A stretch of DNA of 64,000 nucleotides from Rhynchonema sp. JSB1_4 (Eukaryota; Nematoda; Chromadorea; Monhysterida; Xyalidae). Below are positions 20,530 to 29,150 of the stretch, in pieces. The stretch is taken from positions 1-64,000 of the forward strand of contig JASAMV010006370.1 in assembly GCA_030248065.1 (NCBI GenBank), read 5' to 3'. The position numbers and the translations under genes were made by a program. Below the pieces are notes generated by a model, which saw nothing but the letters and a program-made list of their open reading frames with translations, made no database searches and had not been told where the DNA came from. How positions within the stretch are numbered: position 1 is the first letter of the stretch; every line of letters begins with the position of its first letter.

Positions 20530-21045
20530 TTAATGCTTGCTCAGTAATTCAGTGATATGTTGAACACAACTTTGCATTTCTGGCTCAGATTTAACGTTTT
20601 TTAGCAAATAACTTCCGGTGCTGAACAAAATCACTGTAATATGCTTGACACGCAATATAGCACCGTTAAATATCTCCGGATTGAAATGAACTAGTCGTAA
20701 ATTATTCAGCTTATTCAAATCCAGTCTGTGATTGAGTGTGCCCTTGTAGCACATGTTACACACAACCAAACAAGACGCGTTGTCTGCTATATTTAGGTCG
20801 CATGCTCTGTTCAGCTCCGACACCATATGATGGTACCCTGTGTGTGCTGCATGTACACTGCGCACGCCATTAATGACAAAAGAACCGTTCCTAAAAATCA
20901 TAAAAGTTCCATAGTCTGTGCGCCATCGCAACATTTGTATGCGCTCGGGCTCAAAAATGCTGCCGTGCAACACGCTTTCGCAAGCTCGTAAATCAAGTGT
21001 TTCGTTTAATGTTCCTTTTACGACCACATTTGTAAGTGACGCCAT
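20530..21045 (-). CDS. TATA-binding-protein-like transcription factor
   Basis: First gene of the minus-strand block, 171 aa from ATG 21045. It is two direct repeats (about residues 4-78 and 97-170), each with the TBP order: N-V-x3-T/L-x4-LDL, then F-x-P-E-R/I, then a strand ending in F-x-x-G-x-x-x-x-x-G/N-V. In repeat 2, FNPEIFNGAILRVKHITVIL lines up with the TBP phrase around PELFPGLIYRM. Three of the four DNA-intercalating Phe positions of TBP are kept (Phe51, Phe126, Phe141); the fourth is Ile36. Family knowledge: TBP bends TATA DNA to start transcription; some large DNA viruses carry divergent copies. Inference: a dedicated factor for this element's own promoters. Length equals the bare TBP core. 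Confidence 0.8.
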   Translation of the reverse strand: MASLTNVVVKGTLNETLDLRACESVLHGSIFEPERIQMLRWRTDYGTFMIFRNGSFVINGVRSVHAAHTGYHHMVSELNRACDLNIADNASCLVVCNMCYKGTLNHRLDLNKLNNLRLVHFNPEIFNGAILRVKHITVILFSTGSYLLKNVKSEPEMQSCVQHITELLSKH

Positions 21046-21086
21046 TGAATCTAGGTCACAGTTGCATTAACGAAGCGTTGGCAAAA
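21046..21086. promoter_or_regulatory. Divergent start region between the TBP-like gene and DNA polymerase
   Basis: Only 41 bp separate the two divergent ATGs (21045 minus, 21087 plus). Both promoters, or a shared bidirectional one, must lie in this gap and the ends of the genes, or leaders must start inside the opposite gene. No obvious TATA box is visible. Confidence 0.5.
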
Positions 21087-24000
21087 ATGTGTGAGCATAG
21101 TTTCGATATGTATGGTGCGGGAAGAGACAGTGCGAGCCCGGAATTGGTGCCAGTGCACCCCCCAAGCCCAGGCAGCCCGGAGCTTGGACCAAATGCCAGT
21201 GCGCCACAACGCTGGACACTGAAAATGATTGAACATGTTTATGTTAAAAAGTTTCGAACTTATGCAAGTCAGTATGAGCTGAAAATCAGGAACATGGGCG
21301 AAAATCCCGAACGCTTGTTTTCCGCCGCAATTCACGATAGCCTGGCCCGCCTGGCATCTGACGCCGGTCCAAACGACCAGATTGGCATAACTGTTGATCA
21401 TGATATGTTCACTCGCCCCATTATAATGCAGTTTGATAAAGTTTCGGAGGCAAAACCGGCCAAACTCTTAGCGATGCTTGAACGTGTCCTGGAATCAAAA
21501 AGTACAGTGAACTTATCAGAAATTTTGACAGTTCGGTTTATAAGAGTTAGGGACATGTCTGGTGGTCGAAGCATTTATACGCCGGGGTGCACTGAAAATT
21601 TATGTGCTTTTATTGCAATTTGTGTTGGTATGGCTCGCATACGTGACAAAAACGAATACAGACGATTATTGCGTAACGTGAAGTTGCAGTTACAAACAGC
21701 CAGACACATGCGTGATCTGGTAGGTGTACCGGAAGGGACTATGGTGACAAGATCAGAGATCCATAAAGTGCAAGAGCGATTCCCATTGTATCAAATAAAC
21801 GTGTATGATGGTGAGCATGCTAACGCACCGCTTTATATGGGTGCCCCCAAATCCGATAAACGTATTAATCTTGTGTTTCGAGACGAACATTATTCGCTGA
21901 TTTTGACAACCGGTTTTTTCGGTGGCCATTATTATTGTTTTGCATGCAGTCAGGCCTATAGCAGCAGAAAAGACCATTTGTGTTCAAAACTGAAATGTCG
22001 CTATTGTTTCTCGAAAGGTTGTGACAGGAAAGGTGCAATGCAAAAATGCCGCACATGTTGTCGTGTGATGCCGAAATCGTGTCTGGCCGCGCACGCAACA
22101 AAAACTGGACGTCAAAAAAGATCAATTTGTGATCTGTTGCGTCGTTGTGTGGATTGCAATAAATTATACAAAAATTTGAAGGTCCACAAATGTCGAACGA
22201 ATTTCTGTTTGCGTTGCAGGCAGCACAAAACTATCGATCACACGTGTTTTGTGCCCGTTTATAAACCACAATCAAAACCCAAGGTTCATTTCATATTTTA
22301 TGATTTCGAGTCCTATGGGACTGAAAAGGTGAAAGACACGTTTCAGCATACGGTAGTGTACATTGTGGCACTGTTTGTGTGTGTTGACCAGCATTGTGCG
22401 CGTGTTGGTTGCCTTGGGTCAGCGGAGATGGTGTTTCAAGGTGCAAAGTGCATGGAACAGTTCTGTGACTGGGTGCTGGGAATGAAAAACGTAATCCTAA
22501 TCGCACACAATGCAAAAGGGTTTGATCATCTGTTTTTTGTGCGTCAACTGTTGCGCACGGCAGTGGTGCCTAAATGTATTTTTCGTGGCACAAAAATTTT
22601 GAGTATGCATTACAAGACGCTGAAATGGATTGATAGTTTATCTTATTTATGTTTTAGTCTTGACAGTTTTAGTGAAATGCTCGGTCTGTCAGCTGTAAAG
22701 TCCTGGTTTCCATATCGTTTTTTACAGCCTGATACTTTGCATTATCGTGGTCCGATTCCGGGTGAAGAGTACTTTTGTGTGGACACAATGACACCAAAAC
22801 GAAGAGCTGGTTTTGAGCAGTGGTACACAGAAGCCAAAACACGTCCGTTTGACATGCAGTTGACATTGTACACGTACACCAAAGCAGACTGTGAACTGTT
22901 GAAAGCTGGCTGTTTGACTTTCAGAGAGACGTTTATGCAGATGACAAATTTGTGTCCCTTTTCAAATGCCATAACATTGCCCGATGCATGCATAAAGGTG
23001 TATCGCAGTCTTTTCATGCCGAGAAACACGTTGGCTATCGCCCCTTGTCAAGGGTGGAGATTACGCGATAATTATTCAAGAGAGTCGCAGTTATGGTTGT
23101 TGTGGATGCAATATCAAAGTGGACACCGCATTCAAATGGGTTGCAATGGTTCAGAAGTGCGTTTGGGTCAGTTCCGTCTGGATGGGGCTGTTCTGGGAAA
23201 AAACGGTGTTGTTCAGGAAGCGTATGAGTTCAAAGGATGCTGGATCCATGGTTGCTGTCGTTGTTTTGCGAACCGGAACGAGAAACCGCGCGGTGCAGGC
23301 ATGAGTTTTGGTGAACTCTACCAGAAAAGCCTTGCTCGTGACATCATTATCAGATCAAAGGTTCCCAAGTATGTGGTGACTTGGGCGTGTGATTTTGAAT
23401 TATTACGTCAAACACCTGAGTTTATTGCGTGGATGGAAAACGTGAACGTGCCAGCGACTATGGACATAGACTCGGCTTTGCATGCAGGCCGTACGGAAAC
23501 GTTTCGAAACTATGCTTGTGCTGATTCCGAGTTTGCATTAGCCTATATGGATGTTTGTTCTTTGTACCCAACAATCCAAAAATATGCAGAGTTTGTTTTT
23601 GGCAAACCGACTGTGATAACAAGCAATTTCAAAGATTTGTCCACCCATCCATACAATGGGGTGGTTTTATGTGTTTTGATCCCCCCGCGCGATATTTATT
23701 ACCCCATTATACCGTTCAAAGACAAAATGGGACGCAATCTGTATGTATGCTGCAGGGCTTGCGGTATGTCAAAGCAGAAAACACCGTGTGAGCACACAGC
23801 AGCCGAACGTTCGATGGCACCCCAGGCATACAGCACCCCAGAGCTTTATTACGCAATCGAGCATAATTATTTGGTGGGAGATGTTATGGAAGTGTGGCAT
23901 TATGAGCAGTCTATGCAATATAATGCAGATACGGGTGCTGTTGGGTTGTTTTCGGATTATATTAATTTCTTTTTCAGACAAAAAGTCATAAATTCTGGGT

Positions 24001-24872
24001 TCCCAGCTCACGCGGTGACACGTGACCAGAAAATTGATTATTTGCACAAGTTTTTGGTTCATGAAGGAATCAAGATCAATGTTGATGAGGTGCAACTGAA
24101 TCCAGCCAGACGCAAAATCAGTAAAATTTCAAGTGTGGTTATTTTTGGGAAACTGTGTGAGAGCTGGATGCGAGAGCAAACTGAGTTCTTTTCTTGCCCA
24201 AGAAAATATCTGACAACAGTGCACCACAGAGCGAACAAGATATCAAACGTTGTGCCGGTATCAGAGAATGTCATGTGTGTCAGTTACAAAAAGGACCCCA
24301 AAATGGCGCAACCGCTGTTGACAGCATCGCGCGTTCATGCTGTGTTTCTGTGTGCCCTCGGGCGAAAATTTATGCATGAGCATATGGAGCTCTTGGGCGA
24401 TAATTTGATTTATATGGACACAGACTCGCTTTTGTACCGCTATAAACGTGGTCAGGACAACCCAATTACAAACGTTTCACGCCCAGTAGGTTGTTTGGGA
24501 AGTTTTGTCAATGAGATAGATCCAGATTTTGACATGGTTGAGGTTACTGTAATTGCAGCTAAAACATACGGGTATCGTCTTGTGCACAAAGAAACCGGAG
24601 AAGAACGTTTTTCGCTTCGGTGCAAAGGTTTTCGAATCGACCAACACTCAAAATCGTGTTTTTATCAGATGCTCAGTTTATGCAACACGCAAAAATCCAT
24701 CAAAGTGCCACAACATGTGTTTACACGCGGCAGAGATCAAAAAGTATACACAAAATCCATTTACAAAACCATGAGGTCACTTTTTACAAAAAGGGTGCTG
24801 TTTGAGGATACGCACGAATCGATTCCATATGGTTTTACGCCCACAAGTCACATTCCAGTTCAACAGGGATGA
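21087..24872 (+). CDS. POLB: Protein-primed family B DNA polymerase
   Basis: Replicates the linear element from its termini. 1261 aa from ATG 21087; a GTG at 21036 would overlap the TBP-like gene. Proofreading exonuclease: FYDFESYG (Asp406 region), AHNAKGFDHL and TKADCEL. Polymerase: motif A YMDVCSLYPT (about residue 822), motif B with KISSVVIFGKL, motif C YMDTDSLLY (about residue 1111). N-terminal half: a region (21590-21900) with ENLCAFIAIC and FRDEHYSL that looks like a papain/OTU-type Cys...His pair, then a dense zinc cluster (21930-22250) of CXXC and CXXH pairs. Such N-terminal additions occur in Polinton polymerases. All catalytic motifs are intact. Confidence 0.95.
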   Translation: MCEHSFDMYGAGRDSASPELVPVHPPSPGSPELGPNASAPQRWTLKMIEHVYVKKFRTYASQYELKIRNMGENPERLFSAAIHDSLARLASDAGPNDQIGITVDHDMFTRPIIMQFDKVSEAKPAKLLAMLERVLESKSTVNLSEILTVRFIRVRDMSGGRSIYTPGCTENLCAFIAICVGMARIRDKNEYRRLLRNVKLQLQTARHMRDLVGVPEGTMVTRSEIHKVQERFPLYQINVYDGEHANAPLYMGAPKSDKRINLVFRDEHYSLILTTGFFGGHYYCFACSQAYSSRKDHLCSKLKCRYCFSKGCDRKGAMQKCRTCCRVMPKSCLAAHATKTGRQKRSICDLLRRCVDCNKLYKNLKVHKCRTNFCLRCRQHKTIDHTCFVPVYKPQSKPKVHFIFYDFESYGTEKVKDTFQHTVVYIVALFVCVDQHCARVGCLGSAEMVFQGAKCMEQFCDWVLGMKNVILIAHNAKGFDHLFFVRQLLRTAVVPKCIFRGTKILSMHYKTLKWIDSLSYLCFSLDSFSEMLGLSAVKSWFPYRFLQPDTLHYRGPIPGEEYFCVDTMTPKRRAGFEQWYTEAKTRPFDMQLTLYTYTKADCELLKAGCLTFRETFMQMTNLCPFSNAITLPDACIKVYRSLFMPRNTLAIAPCQGWRLRDNYSRESQLWLLWMQYQSGHRIQMGCNGSEVRLGQFRLDGAVLGKNGVVQEAYEFKGCWIHGCCRCFANRNEKPRGAGMSFGELYQKSLARDIIIRSKVPKYVVTWACDFELLRQTPEFIAWMENVNVPATMDIDSALHAGRTETFRNYACADSEFALAYMDVCSLYPTIQKYAEFVFGKPTVITSNFKDLSTHPYNGVVLCVLIPPRDIYYPIIPFKDKMGRNLYVCCRACGMSKQKTPCEHTAAERSMAPQAYSTPELYYAIEHNYLVGDVMEVWHYEQSMQYNADTGAVGLFSDYINFFFRQKVINSGFPAHAVTRDQKIDYLHKFLVHEGIKINVDEVQLNPARRKISKISSVVIFGKLCESWMREQTEFFSCPRKYLTTVHHRANKISNVVPVSENVMCVSYKKDPKMAQPLLTASRVHAVFLCALGRKFMHEHMELLGDNLIYMDTDSLLYRYKRGQDNPITNVSRPVGCLGSFVNEIDPDFDMVEVTVIAAKTYGYRLVHKETGEERFSLRCKGFRIDQHSKSCFYQMLSLCNTQKSIKVPQHVFTRGRDQKVYTKSIYKTMRSLFTKRVLFEDTHESIPYGFTPTSHIPVQQG

Positions 24873-25134
24873 TGTCAATCCGCTGAGTTGACGCGCGTGG
24901 CGGCGCGAACATTTCGGCATGCTTGGCGGCAGCTTGCTTGCTGTTGAACAACCGTGGTGCTGACTGAACGATAATTGGCTCACGTCCTTGTTGTATCGAA
25001 ATAATTATCCACGTGAAATATTTTCGGATCATGTTTTTTAATTCTTGATACACAAAAATATACTTCAATTTATTCTTCAGTGGGTGTACCAGGGTTCTAG
25101 CGCAAGTGGGCGGAGTTCGGGTGTGTGTGTGCAT
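24835..25134 (-). CDS. Possible small convergent gene (up to 99 aa)
   Basis: Open frame from ATG 25134, or from the inner ATG 25032 (65 aa), overlapping the polymerase end by 38 bp tail to tail. The inner part reads as an ordinary folded protein (YFTWIIISIQQGREP, then APRLFNSKQAAAKHAEMF) rather than antisense noise, whereas the first 34 codons are His/Thr/Arg-rich and may be leader. Not recognised. It is the only minus-strand candidate between the polymerase and the next plus-strand gene. Confidence 0.4.
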   Translation of the reverse strand: MHTHTRTPPTCARTLVHPLKNKLKYIFVYQELKNMIRKYFTWIIISIQQGREPIIVQSAPRLFNSKQAAAKHAEMFAPPRASTQRIDIIPVELECDLWA

Positions 25135-25252
25135 AGCACGCAGATGAGTCGCTGATTGGTCGCCTCAACGTTGGGGAAGCGTGGCTACAACAACAATTCG
25201 AATCATTGTCGAATTTGTTCTTGCGGAACCCATCCCAGAAATTGTGTCGAAA

Positions 25253-25861
25253 ATGTCGTTTGATCGTTCGATCAGTTTGTCACCGGTAGTGGAGGACGAG
25301 GAGGAGTCGTCCCCAGCTCCGAAGCGTGTCAGACTCATTTCCCCGCGCCCCACCGCCATGTGTTCGACGCCCAAGGCGCCACACAAGGTCGATCCGCGGA
25401 GGATTTTCAAGCGAACCAAACACGTGACGAGCATCATCCGTCCCCACCGCCGCAAATCGGTTCAGCTCGTGTTGTGTGGCGCGTGCCGTTTCCACAACAC
25501 GCACCGTCGTCCTATGGTGCAAGGGGACGGCAGTCTGTTGAGTGTGATCACGCTGTGCAAGGTGTGCACCGAGAACTCAAAGAAACTAAATAATTTGGCG
25601 ACGCAATTTGCGAAATTGCCGCCGAAACCGAAGCCGAAGTCGGTCGATCGTCAGCGCGGTGTGTGTCTGAGAGAGGGACTCATGGTGCCCGGGCGCAGAT
25701 CGATACACACGCTCAATTTCTGTGATTCGTGTGCCGACGCGACCGCCGATCGACCGGCTCGAATGGATGAATCGAGCGGGAGAACCACGTTTTACGTGGA
25801 ACAATGCAAGAATTGTTACGATCTCGAGGAGGCAATCTCGATTACCGTGAAATATTATTGA
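25253..25861 (+). CDS. Cys-rich zinc-binding protein, 202 aa
   Basis: Starts at ATG 25253 (a GTG at 25181 is in frame). Acidic/Ser start, a KRVR nuclear-localisation-like patch, then four CXXC pairs (CGAC, CKVC, CDSC, CKNC), the last in VEQCKNCYDLEEAI. That ending parallels LSQCEFCYTTNQTIEKI of the protein at 35795-36313, so the two are paralogues on opposite sides of the spliced genes. Predicted two-zinc protein in the nucleus; role unknown. Confidence 0.72.
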   Translation: MSFDRSISLSPVVEDEEESSPAPKRVRLISPRPTAMCSTPKAPHKVDPRRIFKRTKHVTSIIRPHRRKSVQLVLCGACRFHNTHRRPMVQGDGSLLSVITLCKVCTENSKKLNNLATQFAKLPPKPKPKSVDRQRGVCLREGLMVPGRRSIHTLNFCDSCADATADRPARMDESSGRTTFYVEQCKNCYDLEEAISITVKYY

Positions 25862-26899
25862 AAAAAAGCATTGAAAATTTAAAAAAAATGGACAAAAATT
25901 GAAAAAAGCGTAAAAAAAAATTAATGGCCCGATCTGGGCCGCCTTCCTATACATACGGGGGGGACATTTGAGGGGGGTGGGAACATGATGGTACTGGAAC
26001 TGTTAGATGCACGCCATGCTGAAGAAACGATCAGACACACTCATTGTGGGATTTGAAAATGATGTTTCTGAACCGCGACCGGTTCACATACATACACATA
26101 CGAGCACACACACTGGAACTGTTTGATGCACCTATACGCAAGGTGCCATGATGAGGAACCGATCAGACATACGCACATTGTGGGATTTGAAAATGATGTT
26201 TCTGGACTTTTAGGGTGAACCGCGACCGGTTCACTTACATACACGTACGACCACACACGCGCACGTTTAACAGGTGGGCATCAAAAAAAGTCATGCTAGG
26301 GCATTAATATTGCACCTTGTGGGACAATAAACTTTTATTGCTGGTGAGGGTTGCAATTTATACAATCAGCATCAGCAGAAGCAGCAATAAATCAGTGAGT
26401 GCCACATCAGTCCAAACCGACGGTTATTGGGTACACTCACTCGGCTTAATATCCATGTGCAGCAAAAGCCACTATCCCCGGCAATCACTGAGAGCAGCAC
26501 GAGCAAACATTGTTGGGCACGTGTTGTGAGACACACATCTCATACATTTCCAAACCGCATGCACATACGAACATGTTCACGGGTGCACTTGTGCCGCAAT
26601 GGGCAGGGCTAAAGCTGATTGGTGCGAAGCGAAAACTGCTCCAGTCTTTGCTAATTTTGCCTCAATCAGAAGCCCGTATCAAAACTGTGCGGTTATAGTT
26701 TTATCATTTGGCCGCGCGGCCACTCAACTTGTCCGCGCGGTCACTTGAAGCCATTTGTGAAATGTTCTGTTGCAGATTGGATAGTTATATAACGAACCAC
26801 GTGTCATTTGTTTTGCATCATTTGCCCGCGCGGTCACTTGAAGTTGTGAAATGTTTTGTTGCAGACTGGTCGACTACATAACGAACCCAGACAATCATT
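25862..26899. repeat. Non-coding stretch with two tandem duplications
   Basis: No convincing frame. A unit of about 130 bp around the phrase attgtgggatttgaaaatga is present twice (about 25990-26255). A second unit with CCGCGCGGTCACTTGAAG and tgaaatgtt-tgttgcag occurs at about 26706-26792 and 26817-26890. The second copy ends in a T-rich TTTTGTTGCAG 35 bp before the ATG at 26900, a good candidate splice or spliced-leader acceptor. Confidence 0.6.
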
Positions 26900-28373
26900 A
26901 TGCCAAGATTCACTCAGCCATTCAATAATCGCACCAATGTGCCGGTGCATGAAGACAAAGACAACAAGTACGTAGGCCGGGGGCGTTTTTTCAAGATTAC
27001 AATCCAGGACTGAGTCGCGACTAAGGCACGACCCATTGTGCACATGCACGACCCATGCACGACTCACGTAGTTCTTTTCACGACTTAATCGCGACCGATT
27101 TACGACCGAGTCACGACCCATGTCGCGACCAAGGCACGACCCATGCACGAGCAAGTCATGATCATACGCGTACATTCCCAGGAAAATCCGCAATGGCCGC
27201 GTTTCGAAAGATCCGTCGCCGGTGGTTCTGTCGCGTCCCACATCTGGCCACATCAAGTGTCAACTCGCGGTTCAGCATCACAATGCGCGCACAAGGGCCA
27301 GATTCTCCACAATGGTGAACAAACACATGTTGCCGCATTCCACACTGATCTACCCGGAATCGCTCGTTGTCCTGTGCCAGTTAGTTTTATTTCTGTTTTG
27401 TTTTGTCCGAGAATTAGTGATAGTGATGTCAATTTAGTATTGATACCAGATCTCTAGAGGTGTGCTTATCTTTACAGGGATATTGCTCGATGGGTGCGCA
27501 TCACACACAGCATAGTGACAGAGCTTGAGGCCAAACACGGTACCGGTTGGGCCGCGACTGTCAACAAGTCATGTGTTCCGATGACCGATCCGATGCAAGA
27601 GCTCGCCACTGTGAGTTTGCAGTAGTCGATACTTTTGCTTTCAGGCTTGTTTCCAAAATAAACGCAACAAATCCGCTTCATAAAGCAACGAATTTCTTCA
27701 GAAAGTGGCCTGTGGCATCGCCGATCCAGTCAACAGTCACCACCCATCCGATCGCCACCAATATGCCCTGCACTATCACACACCAGGGCACGTGCAGGGC
27801 TCGGACGAAAACCTGGCGCCCGGCAACACGACGCGGATGATCATTGAGGCATCGTCGAACGGTGGTCCGGACGTTTTATCACCCACTATCATGGTGGAAA
27901 ATGTTGTGTCCGAGCCGCCCCGTCCGCCACCGGCTTCAGCCAATTTGCCGTTGTGGGATTGGCACAAACCGTACGGCAACAACACCCGATTTGGTGAACA
28001 GGACAACAATATCCGGTGAGATCTCTCCCAAGTTTTCCAAGTCTTAAATTTCTTTTTTTCTTGAGTAAGGTCAAGCCGGTCATACAGAGCGGGATTTACC
28101 AGAAATGCTCACACTGCTTCTTTTTTCAGCGAGCAAATCGAGCTATCGTGTGCAGCCCGCTACAGTTTCAACAACTGGATCCCACCGCATGAATCGGCAA
28201 GGGTGCTGCGCAACATGAACTCCGATTCGAAATTGTGTGTGTTTTGCGAGCGGCAGATACGCATGGTTGGTCGATTGATGTGTGCCGGTTGTGGTTCAAC
28301 CGACACAAAGGCAACCGAACAATCGTGGAAGGACATTCGCGACAAAAACGCCAAACGTTTTCGATTTCTGTAA
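26900..28373 (+). CDS. Four-exon gene for an unrecognised 252-aa protein with a zinc ribbon
   Basis: Exons 26900-26967, 27478-27610, 27702-28015 and 28130-28373 join with matching phases (759 bp, 253 codons) at GT-AG sites (acceptors ctttacag, tttcttcag, ttttttcag). The protein starts MPRFTQPFNNRT, has a DIARWVRITHSIV segment, a Pro/Asn-rich middle with PPRPPPAS and LPLWDWHKPYG, and a C-terminal CVFC-x(11)-CAGC zinc ribbon followed by a basic tail. No family recognised. It sits inside the Polinton but, unlike the core genes, has introns. A TTTTGTTGCAG acceptor 35 bp upstream could receive a spliced leader. Confidence 0.7.
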
Positions 28374-29150
28374 AGACAAAGTTATATTTATAGTTTCTGT
28401 ACAAACAAATCTGGTCGTATTTTTGCATCGAGCTTTTTTTGTGCCAATTATTTGCCTTGCTATAACTTTTTTATTTATTTTTAGTCATTTCGAATATATT
28501 CTGTTTTGGCCGTATCATTTTTACACCATTCTGCTCTTTTTACTTGTTTTCGATCAGTGTGCAGTGCCACCTGCTATGCTTACTTGCCTTATTCTTGTAT
28601 ACATTTGCCAGTCACTTGCAATTGTGCCAATGTTTGTACAAATCTGGTCGCTATTTACTCATAATCAGTCACCACCATATGCTGCGTCGCATTCAAAACA
28701 CATGTTTTCTCTCCTTGATTCACAAAATAATCTTTATTTTTGATAAATTTGATGATCAACATGATATGACACACATGTTATAAACTCTATATTATGATAT
28801 TCAGATCATAAACTTTCCACGGACAAAGTCATTCGAAAATAATCTTCTCGGAATGACAAATGATTCAGATCACCACAAAGATATGCATTTTGAATTTTCC
28901 CAAAACTGTTTGAACAAAACAAAGACACATCAGAGTTATCGAACACAAAATGCACGCTGAACGAAGAGGTAGATGCGCATTTTCATCACTCTTAATAAAA
29001 AAATCTGAACAAAACAAAGACACATCAAAATTGTTATCGAACACAAAATGCGCTAATTTGCACGAAAATATTTGATTCAAAAGTGACAAGATGCACCAGT
29101 TTTGGCAAGAAGCACCACAGCTTGATTCCAAAAATCAAAAACCATCACCT
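28374..29150. other. Intergenic gap between convergent spliced genes
   Basis: AT-rich, with both neighbouring genes ending into it. It contains a duplicated phrase (acaaaacaaagacacatca, then gttatcgaacacaaaatgc) at about 28914-28953 and 29008-29050. Otherwise nothing seen. Confidence 0.5.
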
